DNA of 64,000 nt, from assembly GCF_040253615.1 (NCBI RefSeq), contig NZ_JBEJGY010000004.1:1798001-1862000 (forward strand), written 5' to 3'. Origin of the DNA: Streptomyces sp. Edi4. Lineage in GTDB: Bacteria; Actinomycetota; Actinomycetes; Streptomycetales; Streptomycetaceae. Below the pieces are notes generated by a model. It made no database searches. It saw only the letters and a program-made list of their open reading frames with translations, and was not told the DNA's origin. Position numbers and translations under genes: made by a program. The stretch's first letter is position 1; each line of letters opens with the position of its first letter. Positions 8,853 through 17,391 of the stretch are shown in pieces.

Positions 8853-10382
8853 TCAGGCCGCGGGGCCGGTGACGCGGCGGGGCAGGGACAGCGGGTTGTC
8901 GTCGCGCAGGGCCGCCGGCAGCAGGGCCTGGGGCGTGCTCTGGTAGGCGACCGGCCGCTGCCACCGCTCCACAGCGGTGGCACCCACCGAGGTGGAGGTG
9001 GAGGTCGCGGCCGGATACGGCCCCCCGTGGTGCTGCGCGGGCGCGACCGCGACCCCGGTGGGCCAGCCGTCGACCAGGACACGGCCCGCCAACTGGGTCA
9101 ATTCCGCCAGGAGTTGGGGCCCGGCCCCCACGCCGGCCGCCTCGGCCGAGGAGAGTTGCAGGGTCGCCGTGAGGTTGCCCGGCAGCCGCGAGAGCACCGC
9201 CGAGATCTCCGACTCGTCCGCGTACCGGGCCACCACCGTGACCGGACCGAAGCACTCCTCCAGGAGCAGATCGTGCTCGCCCTCCTCGGTGAGCCGCGCG
9301 GCCTCGACGGTCAAGAAGCCGCCACTCACCGTGTGTTCACCACCCGCGCCGGGCGTGAGGGGCGCCTCGACGCCCGGCAGGGCGGCCCGCTCTGCGACCC
9401 CCGCGACGAAGGCGTCGCGCATGCGGTGGTCGAGCATGACCCCGGCGTCGGTGTCGCTGACGGCGGCGGTGAGCGCCTTGATCAGCGCGTCGCCCGCCGC
9501 GCCCCGGGGCGCGAGCACGAACCCGGGCTTGGTGCAGAACTGGCCGACCCTCAGGGTCATCGAGGAGCCGAGCCCGGTCCCGATCGCCTCGCCCCGCTCC
9601 TCGGCGGCGGCCGCCGTCACCACGACCGGGTTGAGGGAGCCGAGTTCACCGTGGAAGGGGATCGGCACGGGGCGCGCGGCCGCCGCGTCGAACAGGGCCC
9701 GCCCGCCGCGCACCGAGCCGGTGAACCCGGCGGCCGCGACCAGCGGATGGCGTACGAGCTCGACGCCCGCGGTGAAGCCGTGCACCAGGGAGACGACGTC
9801 CTGCGGCAGCCCCACCCGCGCGGCCGCGCGCCGCAGCAGCGAGACGCAGAGTTCGGAGGTGGCCGGGTGGTCGGGGTGCGCCTTGACGACGACGGGGCAG
9901 CCGGCCGCGAGCGCGCTCGCCGTGTCACCGCCCGGCACGGAGAAGGCGAGCGGGAAGTTGGAGGCCGAGTAGACGGCGACGACCCCGAGCGGGACCTTGA
10001 TCCGCCTGAGGTCCGGCCACGGCGGGGTCCGGGACGGGTCGGCGTGGTCGATCCGTATGTCGAGGAAGGAGCCCTCCTCGACGACCTCGGCGAACGCCCT
10101 CAACTGGGCGGTGGTGCGCGCCAGTTCGCCGGTGAGACGGGTGGGACCGAGCGCCGTCTCGGCGTCGGCCGCCTCCACCACGTGCTCCGCCGAGGCGTCC
10201 AGGAGGTCCGCCGCGGTGCGCAGGAACACCGCGCGTACGCTCAGATCGGCCAGCGCCGCGCGCGTGGCCGCAGCGGCCCTGACCGCGTGGTCGACCTCCT
10301 CGGCCGTCGCCTCGGCCGCGACCTCTTCACGCGGCTTCCCCGTACGGGGGTCGACACTCCAGACTGGTGCTGCTGTGCTCAC
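8853..10382 (-). CDS. aldehyde dehydrogenase (NADP+), 2,5-dioxovalerate dehydrogenase-like
   Basis: A 509-aa aldehyde dehydrogenase with GTG start (MSTAAPVWSVDPRTGKPREE). The catalytic cysteine lies in VGQFCTKPGFVLAP and the general-base glutamate in FHGELGSLNPVV. NFPLAFSVPGGDTASALAAG and GFTGSVRGGRALFDAAAARP are the cofactor-binding segments. The FCTKPG signature and the PIPFHGELGSLNPV segment match the alpha-ketoglutarate semialdehyde (2,5-dioxopentanoate) dehydrogenase group used in sugar-acid and hydroxyproline catabolism. It is divergent from an IclR regulator, fitting an inducible catabolic function. Confidence 0.9.
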   Translation of the reverse strand: MSTAAPVWSVDPRTGKPREEVAAEATAEEVDHAVRAAAATRAALADLSVRAVFLRTAADLLDASAEHVVEAADAETALGPTRLTGELARTTAQLRAFAEVVEEGSFLDIRIDHADPSRTPPWPDLRRIKVPLGVVAVYSASNFPLAFSVPGGDTASALAAGCPVVVKAHPDHPATSELCVSLLRRAAARVGLPQDVVSLVHGFTAGVELVRHPLVAAAGFTGSVRGGRALFDAAAARPVPIPFHGELGSLNPVVVTAAAAEERGEAIGTGLGSSMTLRVGQFCTKPGFVLAPRGAAGDALIKALTAAVSDTDAGVMLDHRMRDAFVAGVAERAALPGVEAPLTPGAGGEHTVSGGFLTVEAARLTEEGEHDLLLEECFGPVTVVARYADESEISAVLSRLPGNLTATLQLSSAEAAGVGAGPQLLAELTQLAGRVLVDGWPTGVAVAPAQHHGGPYPAATSTSTSVGATAVERWQRPVAYQSTPQALLPAALRDDNPLSLPRRVTGPAA

Positions 10383-10432
10383 CGCGTCGTCCTTCCACTG
10401 CCCGGTCCGCTACCGCCACCCATCGGGGTGCG

Positions 10433-10465
10433 TTCGGTATTCTGAACACAGTTCCCGATGCTGAA
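10433..10465. promoter_or_regulatory. candidate IclR-type operator pair
   Basis: Two copies of TTC-N8-GAA occur at 10433-10446 and 10452-10465, starting 19 bp apart, in the 163-bp divergent gap between the aldehyde dehydrogenase and the IclR gene. The symmetric half-sites and near two-turn spacing fit paired dimer binding, so this is the best operator candidate for the IclR protein. It is inferred from the pattern only. Confidence 0.45.
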
Positions 10466-10545
10466 TGGCGCCAATATGCTGGGACTCTATTAACGGGCGT
10501 TCCGCCTTGGCAAGAAGCCTCGGCGAGAAGAAGCGGGGTGCTGGG

Positions 10546-11316
10546 ATGTCGGCTGGCGATTCGGGTGGGGCACAGGTCAAGTCCGCTGTGCGGACGGTGG
10601 AGTTGCTCGAGTATTTCGCGGGACGGCCCGGCATGCACTCCCTCGCCGCCGTGCAGGAGGCGGTCGGCTACCCCAAGTCCAGTCTGTACATGTTGCTTCG
10701 CACTCTGGTGGAGCTCGGCTGGGTGGAGACCGACGCGACCGGCACCCGGTACGGGATCGGGGTGCGGGCCCTGCTGGTCGGCACCTCCTACATCGACGGC
10801 GACGAGGTGGTCGCGGCGGCCCGCCCCACGCTCGACCGGCTCTCGGACGACACCACCGAGACCATTCACCTCGCCCGGCTCGACGGGACGAACGTGGTCT
10901 ACCTCGCCACCCGTCAGTCCCAGCACTACCTGCGGCCCTTCACCCGCGTCGGCCGCCGGCTGCCCGCCCACTCGACCGCGCTCGGCAAGGCGCTCCTCGC
11001 CACCCACAGCGACGAACAGGTGCGCAAGCTGCTGCCGGAGACGTTGCAGCAGCTCACGGAGCACACCATCACCGACCGAGAGAAGCTGATCGAGGAGCTG
11101 CGCCTGGTGCGGGAGCAGGGATACGCGGTGGACCGCGAGGAGAACACGCTGGGCCTGCGCTGTTTCGGCGTCGCGATCCCCTACCGCACCCCGGCCCGCG
11201 ACGCGATCAGCTGCTCGGTCCCGGTGGCCCGTCTGACCCCGGGCCACGAACAGACCGTGAAGGACGCCCTGTTGGACGCCCAGAGCCGGCTGGCCCTGGC
11301 CACCCGCCGCCTCTGA
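10546..11316 (+). CDS. IclR family transcriptional regulator
   Basis: A 256-aa regulator. The start is the ATG of MSAGDSGGAQVKSAVRTVELLEYF, preceded by a G-rich AGCGGGG; a longer in-frame start would run into the operator candidate. The N-terminal winged helix (VKSAVRTVELLEYFAGRPG ... YPKSSLYMLLRTLVELGWVE) and the C-terminal effector domain (LPAHSTALGKALLA, later GLRCFGVAIPYRT) are classic IclR. It is divergent from the aldehyde dehydrogenase and probably represses it until a pathway intermediate binds. Confidence 0.94.
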   Translation: MSAGDSGGAQVKSAVRTVELLEYFAGRPGMHSLAAVQEAVGYPKSSLYMLLRTLVELGWVETDATGTRYGIGVRALLVGTSYIDGDEVVAAARPTLDRLSDDTTETIHLARLDGTNVVYLATRQSQHYLRPFTRVGRRLPAHSTALGKALLATHSDEQVRKLLPETLQQLTEHTITDREKLIEELRLVREQGYAVDREENTLGLRCFGVAIPYRTPARDAISCSVPVARLTPGHEQTVKDALLDAQSRLALATRRL

Positions 11317-11546
11317 CCCCGTGCCCTTCAGGAGGGATCCGCGCCCGGCCGGGACCGCATGACCACTCGGCCCCGGAGCCACCGGGCCCCGCTGGCCCGG
11401 AGCCACCCGACCGCGCCGCCCCGGCTCCTCACGACCATCGCCGCCCCGGCCCGACCGAGCCACCCCCACCCCCTCCCCCACACGGCGGACCCGCCTCACC
11501 ATCCAGCACGACGCCCCGCCCCCGGGGGCCAAGGAAGTGTGAGGAC

Positions 11547-12590
11547 ATGCCCCTCACGCCCCCCGCCGGGACCGCCGCCACCACCACCCGCGACACCCGC
11601 CGCCCCGCCGGGGCGACCACGCCGACCTCCACGCCCCGCAGGGCCCTGCGCGCGGTGGCCGTGATCGCCTGCCTGCCCTACCTCACCCTCAAAGTCCTCT
11701 GGGTCGCCGGCAGCCACCTGGGCATCCCCGACGGCAGCGGCCTGCTCGAGCACCGCCTGCGCACGGCCGCGGCCCACGGCGCGTCCGTCCTCATGGACGC
11801 CTGCGTGATCGTCCTCGCGCTGCTCCTGACCCGCCCCTGGGGGCTCCGCGTCAAGGCGTGGCTGCTCGCGGTGCCGATGTGGCTCGCCACCGGCCTGCTC
11901 GCGCCGGTGATGACCGGATATCCGCTCCAGCTGCTGGTCCGGGCGGTGCGCGGCGCCGGCGTCCGGCCGCCCGCCCACAGTGACCGGGCGGTCTTCCTGC
12001 ATGAGTGGGTCTTCGCCGTCGTGTACACCGGCTTCATCGTCCAAGGCATCGCCCTGGGCGCGCTGTTCGTGCTGTACGCCCGCGACCGCTGGGCGCCGCT
12101 GTGGCGTGGCCCTCTCGGTGACCTGCCGGCCGGCGCCGTACCGCGCGTGTCGCGGGCCGCCGCCGTCGCGGTGGCGGCGCTGTCGCTGCTTGCCGCCGTG
12201 ACGCACAGCCTGTGGGCGACGGGCTCGGTGGTGGGCCTCGCCCCGGCCATGGCCGAGGGGCGCGGCGCCGACGAGTACGTCCTTGAGGCCGTGTTCGCGG
12301 CGTTCACCCTGCCCGCGGCGGCCGGCGTCCTGATGATCGCCTTCGGGCTCGGGCGGTCGCTGCCGCTGCGTCTCCCGCTGGCCCTTGCGTGGCTCGGCTC
12401 GGGCGCCACCGCGTGCTGGGGCGGCTGGCTGTGGCTCTCGTCCGGCGTGTTCGGCGGACCGGCCGCGGACCGGCCCACCGCGTTGATGATCCTCACCTAC
12501 GCTGTGCAGATGATCGCCGGCCTGACCGTCCTCGCCCTCGGCGCCCGCTTCCTCGCGGCGCGCTCCCGGCACGCGGGCGGCAGGCCGTGA
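11547..12590 (+). CDS. integral membrane protein of unknown function, upstream of a two-component system
   Basis: A 347-aa protein starting MPLTPPAGTAATTTRDTRRP, with a Thr/Pro-rich cytosolic N-tail of about 35 residues followed by roughly eight hydrophobic segments separated by short charged loops. It belongs to no family I recognise. The ribosome binding site GAGGAC lies directly before the ATG. The stop overlaps the GTG start of the histidine kinase by 4 bp (GTGA), so it is translated with the kinase and response regulator. It could be a sensory partner or the target of the signalling pair. Confidence 0.8.
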   Translation: MPLTPPAGTAATTTRDTRRPAGATTPTSTPRRALRAVAVIACLPYLTLKVLWVAGSHLGIPDGSGLLEHRLRTAAAHGASVLMDACVIVLALLLTRPWGLRVKAWLLAVPMWLATGLLAPVMTGYPLQLLVRAVRGAGVRPPAHSDRAVFLHEWVFAVVYTGFIVQGIALGALFVLYARDRWAPLWRGPLGDLPAGAVPRVSRAAAVAVAALSLLAAVTHSLWATGSVVGLAPAMAEGRGADEYVLEAVFAAFTLPAAAGVLMIAFGLGRSLPLRLPLALAWLGSGATACWGGWLWLSSGVFGGPAADRPTALMILTYAVQMIAGLTVLALGARFLAARSRHAGGRP

Positions 12591-13810
12591 TACGCGCGCT
12601 GTTCGGTGTCCGGGCCCGCCACCGCTGGGTCCATCTGGTCATCGGCGGGGCCCTGTTGATGCCGTACTTCCTGGTCGGCATGATCATCGTCGGCGCGTGC
12701 AGGTCCAGTGGCGGCCCCGTCGACTCCCTCCCGCTGGCGCTGATCACGCTGGCCGTCGCGCTGCCCTTCCCGGCGATTTCGGCGCTGGTGCCGATCGCCC
12801 GGCCGCTGCTGGTGTTCGGCGTGCGGGCGCTGTGCGGGGTGGATCCGGCGGCGCTCGCCGACCGGCCCGCCCGCACCTGGGACGCCCGGCTGCGCGCCGC
12901 CGCCTGGTACACCCTGCACGTCGCCGTCGGCGGGATCCTGAGCGGGATGAGTCTCGCGCTGCCCCCGTTCACGGTGTTCTTGATCGTGCTGCCGCTCTTC
13001 CCGGGGCTGCGCCACACCGTGTACTCCGCCTCCGGCCCCCTCACCACCCCGTGGGGCATCGCGCTCGCCCCGTTCGCCGGGGTCGCGATGCTGCTCGCGC
13101 TCGCGGCGTGCTCGGCGGCCGCGGGGGCGCTCCTCGCCAGGCTCGCGCCCCTCCTGCTCGGCCCCACGCCCGCCGACAAGCTGGCCGCGGCCGAACTGCG
13201 CGCGGCGGAGCTGGCCGTACGCAACCGGCTCGCGCGCGAGCTGCACGACTCGGTGGGCCACGCCCTGAGCGCGGTGACCCTCCAGGCCGGCGCCGCCCGC
13301 CGCGTCCTGGACGCGGACCCGGGGTTCGTCCGGGAGGCACTGGGCGCGATCGAGGAGACCGCCCGGCGCACGGTGGACGAACTCGACGCCGTCCTTGGCC
13401 TGTTGCGCCAGGACGACGGCGACCTGACCACCCCCGGTCTCGGCGCCCTGGAGGACCTGCTGTCCCGCACCGGCATGGAGGTGACGTACTCCCTCGACGG
13501 CGACCCGGCCCGGGTGCCGGAGCTGGTCTCGCGGGAGACGTACCGGATCGTCCAGGAGGGCCTGAGCAACGCGTCGCGGCACGGAAGCGGTCCTGCCGTT
13601 ACCCTGCGAGTCGCCATCGGTGGCGGGGAGTTGGAGATGGTGATGGAGAACCCCCTGGGCGCGGCGGCGCCGGTGGCGCGCCCCGGCGGCGGCCGCGGAC
13701 TGCGCGGGACAGCCGAACGGGCCGCGCTGCTCGGCGGGAGCGCCGTCGCGGGCCCCGAGGGCGGTGTGTGGCGGCTCAGCGCCCGGCTGCCGCTGGGCGG
13801 CGCGCGATGA
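12587..13810 (+). CDS. sensor histidine kinase, NarL/DesK-like (HisKA_3)
   Basis: A 407-aa membrane kinase with GTG start. About five hydrophobic segments occupy residues 15-185, without a large extracellular sensor domain. The HisKA_3 dimerisation domain follows, with the phospho-acceptor in RELHDSVGHALS (H220), and then a HATPase_c domain (YRIVQEGLSNASRHG; GGGRGLRGTAERAALLGG). It overlaps the membrane protein upstream by 4 bp and the response regulator downstream by 4 bp, forming a three-gene coupled operon. The signal is probably sensed in or near the membrane. Confidence 0.94.
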   Translation: MIRALFGVRARHRWVHLVIGGALLMPYFLVGMIIVGACRSSGGPVDSLPLALITLAVALPFPAISALVPIARPLLVFGVRALCGVDPAALADRPARTWDARLRAAAWYTLHVAVGGILSGMSLALPPFTVFLIVLPLFPGLRHTVYSASGPLTTPWGIALAPFAGVAMLLALAACSAAAGALLARLAPLLLGPTPADKLAAAELRAAELAVRNRLARELHDSVGHALSAVTLQAGAARRVLDADPGFVREALGAIEETARRTVDELDAVLGLLRQDDGDLTTPGLGALEDLLSRTGMEVTYSLDGDPARVPELVSRETYRIVQEGLSNASRHGSGPAVTLRVAIGGGELEMVMENPLGAAAPVARPGGGRGLRGTAERAALLGGSAVAGPEGGVWRLSARLPLGGAR

Positions 13811-14463
13811 GCACCACGATCCGGGTGGTGCTCGCCGACGACGAGCGGATGGTGCGCACGGCGCTGCGGGTGATCCTCGACGCCGAACCGGGCATCGAGG
13901 TGGTGGGTGAGGCCTCCACCGGCGCCGAGGCGCTGCCCGTCGTCCGCGAGAGCCGTCCCGACGTGGTCCTGATGGACGTACGGATGCCGCAGATCGACGG
14001 CATCCGCGCCACCGAGCAGATCCTGGCGGCCATGACGGCCCCGCCGAAGATCCTGGTGGTGACGACCTTCGAGAACGACAGTTACGTCTATGACGCGCTA
14101 CGCGTGGGCGCCGCCGGGTTCCTGCTCAAGCGGGCCGCCGCCGACGAGCTGGTCCAGGCGGTCCGGCTGGTCGCGCGCGGGGAGTCGCTGCTCTTCCCCG
14201 CCAAGCTGCGTGAGCTGGCCGCCCGGCACTCCCCCGCCGGCGCCCGCACCGCGTCCTGGGCGGCCCGGCTCACCGAGCGCGAGGCGGAGGTGCTGCGCCT
14301 GATGGCGACCGGTCTGACCAATGCCGAGATCGCCCAGCGGATGGGGATCGGCCCGGCCACGGTGAAGACGCATGTCGCCTCCGTCCTTGCCAAGACCGGC
14401 GTTCGCGACCGCACGCAGGCGGTGATCGCGGCGTACGAGTCGGGGTTCGTGCGGCCCCGATGA
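13807..14463 (+). CDS. LuxR/NarL family response regulator
   Basis: A 218-aa protein. The receiver domain (residues 5-125) has the acidic pair D11-D12 and phospho-acceptor D57 in VVLMDVRMPQIDG, with the conserved Lys in GFLLKRAAADELV. The C-terminal GerE-type helix-turn-helix (LTEREAEVLRLMATGLTNAE and MGIGPATVKTHVASVLAKTG) binds DNA. The ATGA overlap with the kinase stop makes it the cognate partner. Target genes are unknown; the co-transcribed membrane protein is the first candidate. Confidence 0.95.
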   Translation: MSTTIRVVLADDERMVRTALRVILDAEPGIEVVGEASTGAEALPVVRESRPDVVLMDVRMPQIDGIRATEQILAAMTAPPKILVVTTFENDSYVYDALRVGAAGFLLKRAAADELVQAVRLVARGESLLFPAKLRELAARHSPAGARTASWAARLTEREAEVLRLMATGLTNAEIAQRMGIGPATVKTHVASVLAKTGVRDRTQAVIAAYESGFVRPR

Positions 14464-14527
14464 AGGTTTTCTGAGAAACCCCCGGCGCCGGAACTCCGCG
14501 TCCGGGCCCGTCCGTCTCACGTATGGG

Positions 14528-15988
14528 ATGAACAAGACAATCAGGCGCGCCTCGGTCTTCTGTCTGCTGATGGTGCTCGCCCTCCTCGGACGAGCCACCT
14601 ATGTGCAGTTCTACAAAGGCCAGGCCCTAGCGGACGACACACTGAACCGGCGGAACACCATCGCGCAGTACGCGCAGCCGCTCGGGGACATCATCGTGGC
14701 CGGATCCCCGGTCACCGGCTCGGAAAGGACCAACAGCGGCGACCTCGCCTACCAGCGCGCGTACAAGAACGGACCGATGTACGCGCCGGTCACCGGCTTC
14801 GCGTCGCAGGTGTACGGATCGACACAGCTGGAGGGGATCTACTCCAAGGTCCTCGACGGCAGCGACCCGCGCATGCAGAACCCCTTCGACGCGCTCACCC
14901 ACCAGCGCGCGCCCGGCGGCGACGTGTTGACCACCATCGACCCGGGTGTGCAGAAGGCCGGGTACCAGGCGCTCGGGAACACGGAGGGCGCCGCCGTCGC
15001 GATGGACCCGAAGACCGGCCGTGTCCTTGGCATGGTCTCCACACCTTCCTACGATCCCGCCAGGATCGCGGGTTCCTCGTCGGCGGCCGCCGACGCCTGG
15101 AAGCAGCTGTCCGAGGACGAGAGCCAGCCGATGCTCAACCGGGCGCTGCGCCAGCCGCTGGCGCCGGGTTCCACGTTCAAGCTGGTGGTGGCCTCGGCCG
15201 CGCTGGAGAACGGTCTTTACTCCTCGATCGACGAGAACACCGCGAGCCCCAACCCGTACCGGATGCCGGGCACCACGACGGACCTGCGCAACGAGTCGGC
15301 GTCGGCGCCCTGCGAGAACGCCACGATCCGCAAGGCGCTCGAATACTCCTGCAACAACGTCTTCGGCAAGATGGCCGTCGACCTGGGCCAGGACAAGGTG
15401 CGGGCGATGGCGGAGAAGTTCGGGTTCAACGACACCGGACTCGACATTCCGGTACGCGCCTCGGCGAGCGTGTACCCGAAGAACATGAACCCGTCGTCCA
15501 CGGCGCTTTCGGGCATCGGCCAGTTCGACGTGACGGCGACCCCGCTCCAGATGGCCATGGTCTCGGCCGCGATCGCCAACGACGGCGTGCTGTCCTCGCC
15601 GCACATGGTCTCCAAAGTGACCGACTCCAAGGGGAGCACGCTCCAGTCGTACCCGGATTCCGACGGCACAAGGATCCTGTCGTCCAGGACGGCGCAGGCG
15701 ATGTACAGCGCGATGATCTCCGTGGTCACCGACGGCACGGCGTCCAACGCCAAGACGCCCGGCCTTGAGGTCGGCGCCAAGACGGGCACGGCCCAGCACG
15801 GAGTGAACAACTCCAAGAAGCCGTACGCCTGGTTCACCTCGTTCGCCAAGGACCCCGGGACCGGCAAGGAGGTCGCGGTCGCCGTGGTCATCCAGGACTC
15901 CGACGCCGAGCGCTCCGAGGTCAGCGGCAACGGGCTCGCGGGTCCGGTCGCCCAGGCGATGATGAAGGCCGCACTGGCCTCCCCGTGA
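14528..15988 (+). CDS. pbpA: class B penicillin-binding protein (PbpA-like transpeptidase)
   Basis: A 486-aa membrane-anchored transpeptidase. The N-terminus MNKTIRRASVFCLLMVLALLGRATYVQF is a signal anchor. The transpeptidase motifs are complete: S215-T-F-K (SxxK), S274-C-N (SxN) and K418-T-G-T. An N-terminal dimerisation-type domain lies between about residues 30 and 150. The length and sequence style (NTIAQYAQPLGDI, FDALTHQRAPGGDV) match the PbpA group of actinobacteria. That group is usually found next to an FtsW/RodA gene and serine/threonine kinases. Here it stands alone, so this is probably an extra paralog. Confidence 0.93.
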   Translation: MNKTIRRASVFCLLMVLALLGRATYVQFYKGQALADDTLNRRNTIAQYAQPLGDIIVAGSPVTGSERTNSGDLAYQRAYKNGPMYAPVTGFASQVYGSTQLEGIYSKVLDGSDPRMQNPFDALTHQRAPGGDVLTTIDPGVQKAGYQALGNTEGAAVAMDPKTGRVLGMVSTPSYDPARIAGSSSAAADAWKQLSEDESQPMLNRALRQPLAPGSTFKLVVASAALENGLYSSIDENTASPNPYRMPGTTTDLRNESASAPCENATIRKALEYSCNNVFGKMAVDLGQDKVRAMAEKFGFNDTGLDIPVRASASVYPKNMNPSSTALSGIGQFDVTATPLQMAMVSAAIANDGVLSSPHMVSKVTDSKGSTLQSYPDSDGTRILSSRTAQAMYSAMISVVTDGTASNAKTPGLEVGAKTGTAQHGVNNSKKPYAWFTSFAKDPGTGKEVAVAVVIQDSDAERSEVSGNGLAGPVAQAMMKAALASP

Positions 15989-15992
15989 TCCA

Positions 15993-16023
15993 CCGGGGCG
16001 CGCGTGGACGGCGCGCGCCCCGG
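15993..16023. terminator. bidirectional terminator between PBP and phosphatase genes
   Basis: A perfect 12-bp inverted repeat (CCGGGGCGCGCG / CGCGCGCCCCGG) with a 7-nt loop lies in the gap between two convergent genes, 5 bp after the PBP stop. Confidence 0.75.
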
Positions 16024-16044
16024 GCCGTGCCGCTGCCCCGGGGG

Positions 16045-16833
16045 TTACGGCAGGAAGTACATCGGGTTGGGGAGCTTGTACGTCTTGTCCGCGTAGCCGC
16101 CCGAGAGGTCGGTGTACTGGTCGCCGAGGTTGGCGACGATGTTGTAGCCGAGCGACTCGATGTGCTTGCGGGTGCCCGCCTTGTAGTCGACCGTCGAGCA
16201 GGTCCAGGTGGTCTTGGCGCAGCTCAGGTACGCCGGCGGGTTGGCCTTGTCCTTGAGGAAGAAGTGCGTGGCGTCCACCGGCACCTGGTAGCCCGCCCGG
16301 GTCAGGTTGAGGGCGCTGGCGTCGCGCTGGGAGGCGTCGCGGCCGGTGAGGAAGAAGACCGTGACGCCGTTCTTGGCCGCGTAGTTGACCAGGTCCGGCA
16401 TGCCGAACACGGCGATCGAGTGCGCGTTCTTCACATACGCGTCGAACGCGGCCGCGTTGTAGGCGAAGCCGTTCTTCTTCTCGTAGTCGTACGTCAGCAG
16501 CGTCGTGTCGTCGACGTCTAGCACGATGGCGGGCTTGCGGCCGTCGCGGCCGGGGTGCTCGGCGGCGTGCTTGATCTGGCGCTTGGCGCGCGCCTCGACG
16601 TCCGCGACCTGCTTGGCGTAGTTGCTCTTGGGCGAGGCCTGGTAGTTCCCGGATGCGTCGGGCGCCCCGCCGTAGTAGGCGTTGATCTTGTCTTCGACCT
16701 TGGTGATGTTCGGTATCTCCCGGTCCGACTTCGGCGTGGCGTTGTCGGCCGAGGCCGCGCCGACGCCGTAGAAGGCGGCGCCGGTGAGGGAGAGGGCAGC
16801 GGTGGCGGCTGCGGCTTTGGTGAGAATGCGCAT
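16045..16833 (-). CDS. secreted HAD superfamily acid phosphatase (class B-like)
   Basis: A 262-aa protein starting MRILTKAAAATAALSLTGAA, with a Sec-type signal peptide of about 28 residues ending near ASADNA. The HAD nucleophile motif is visible as IVLDVDDTTLLTYDYE (DxDxT). A second motif appears as VFFLTGRDAS and a late acidic motif in NIVANLGDQYTDLSGGYADKTYKLPNP. This layout fits plant acid phosphatase / class B secreted phosphatases. It probably releases phosphate from organic esters outside the cell. An earlier in-frame start would put charged residues before the signal peptide, so the later ATG is preferred. Confidence 0.9.
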   Translation of the reverse strand: MRILTKAAAATAALSLTGAAFYGVGAASADNATPKSDREIPNITKVEDKINAYYGGAPDASGNYQASPKSNYAKQVADVEARAKRQIKHAAEHPGRDGRKPAIVLDVDDTTLLTYDYEKKNGFAYNAAAFDAYVKNAHSIAVFGMPDLVNYAAKNGVTVFFLTGRDASQRDASALNLTRAGYQVPVDATHFFLKDKANPPAYLSCAKTTWTCSTVDYKAGTRKHIESLGYNIVANLGDQYTDLSGGYADKTYKLPNPMYFLP

Positions 16834-17311
16834 GACCGCTTGTCTACGCGCATCACATGCGCCCCGCCAGGGGAAATGCCGAAAACGTTGCCTCACTGTG
16901 TCCTTGGCGGGGTTTCAAGCCGGGCGCGGCAAGAGTGGCTGGCGGCTCGCGCGGGCAACGGGTGCGACGGGTCGCCCACCTCGTCGCACCCGAAGGGGTC
17001 TCCCGGCGCCCAGGGACCGGGGGTGGCACGGCCTCAACTCCCCTTCGCGCCACAGCCGTCGGGGGCATCGGCCGCCTGGGGCAGGCCACGCCGGGCGGGC
17101 CCTTCTGTGACGGCCGGGCAGAACAGCCCGGAGGGACGGGCGAATTGGGCACTCCCGCGCGCCTCTTGACGCCGTTCGGCCGCGCTCCTTAGCGTGTCCA
17201 CGCATGTGAATCATGTCCACGGATACACATGTCCACGGATACAGCAGACGCGCAGCACAGCGTCCTTCTGGCCCGCGTCCGGACCTCCCTGCCGTCCGGA
17301 CCTCCCGGCCG
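16834..17311. other. gene-free region upstream of the acid phosphatase and epimerase genes
   Basis: This is the divergent promoter region. It contains an imperfect hairpin near the phosphatase end (CCCCGCCA at 16862-16869 and TGGCGGGG at 16905-16912). It also holds a perfect tandem duplication of the 16-mer CATGTCCACGGATACA at 17212-17243, preceded by a related GTGTCCACGCATGTGA at 17194-17209. I see no convincing coding sequence; frames open on both strands are short and unlike any family. Confidence 0.6.
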
Positions 17312-17374
17312 CCCGCCGTCCGCCGTCCGCCGCCCGCCGCCCGCCGTCCGCCGCCCGTCGCCCGTCGCCCGTCG
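17312..17374 (+). repeat. heptanucleotide tandem repeat (YCCGYCG)x9
   Basis: Nine uninterrupted 7-nt units read CCCGCCG, TCCGCCG, TCCGCCG, CCCGCCG, CCCGCCG, TCCGCCG, CCCGTCG, CCCGTCG, CCCGTCG. The array ends 17 nt before the ATG of the epimerase and just before its AGGAG ribosome binding site. Because 7 is not a multiple of 3, all three frames stay open through it. This explains several spurious open frames here. Such arrays are prone to slipped-strand length change. Confidence 0.85.
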
Positions 17375-17391
17375 CCCCCGAGGAGCACCCG

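Noticed and set aside
17194..17391. Possible N-terminal extension of the epimerase through the heptamer array
   Set aside because: The residues are Arg/Pro/Ala repeats outside the Rossmann fold, and AGGAG with proper spacing precedes the later ATG.
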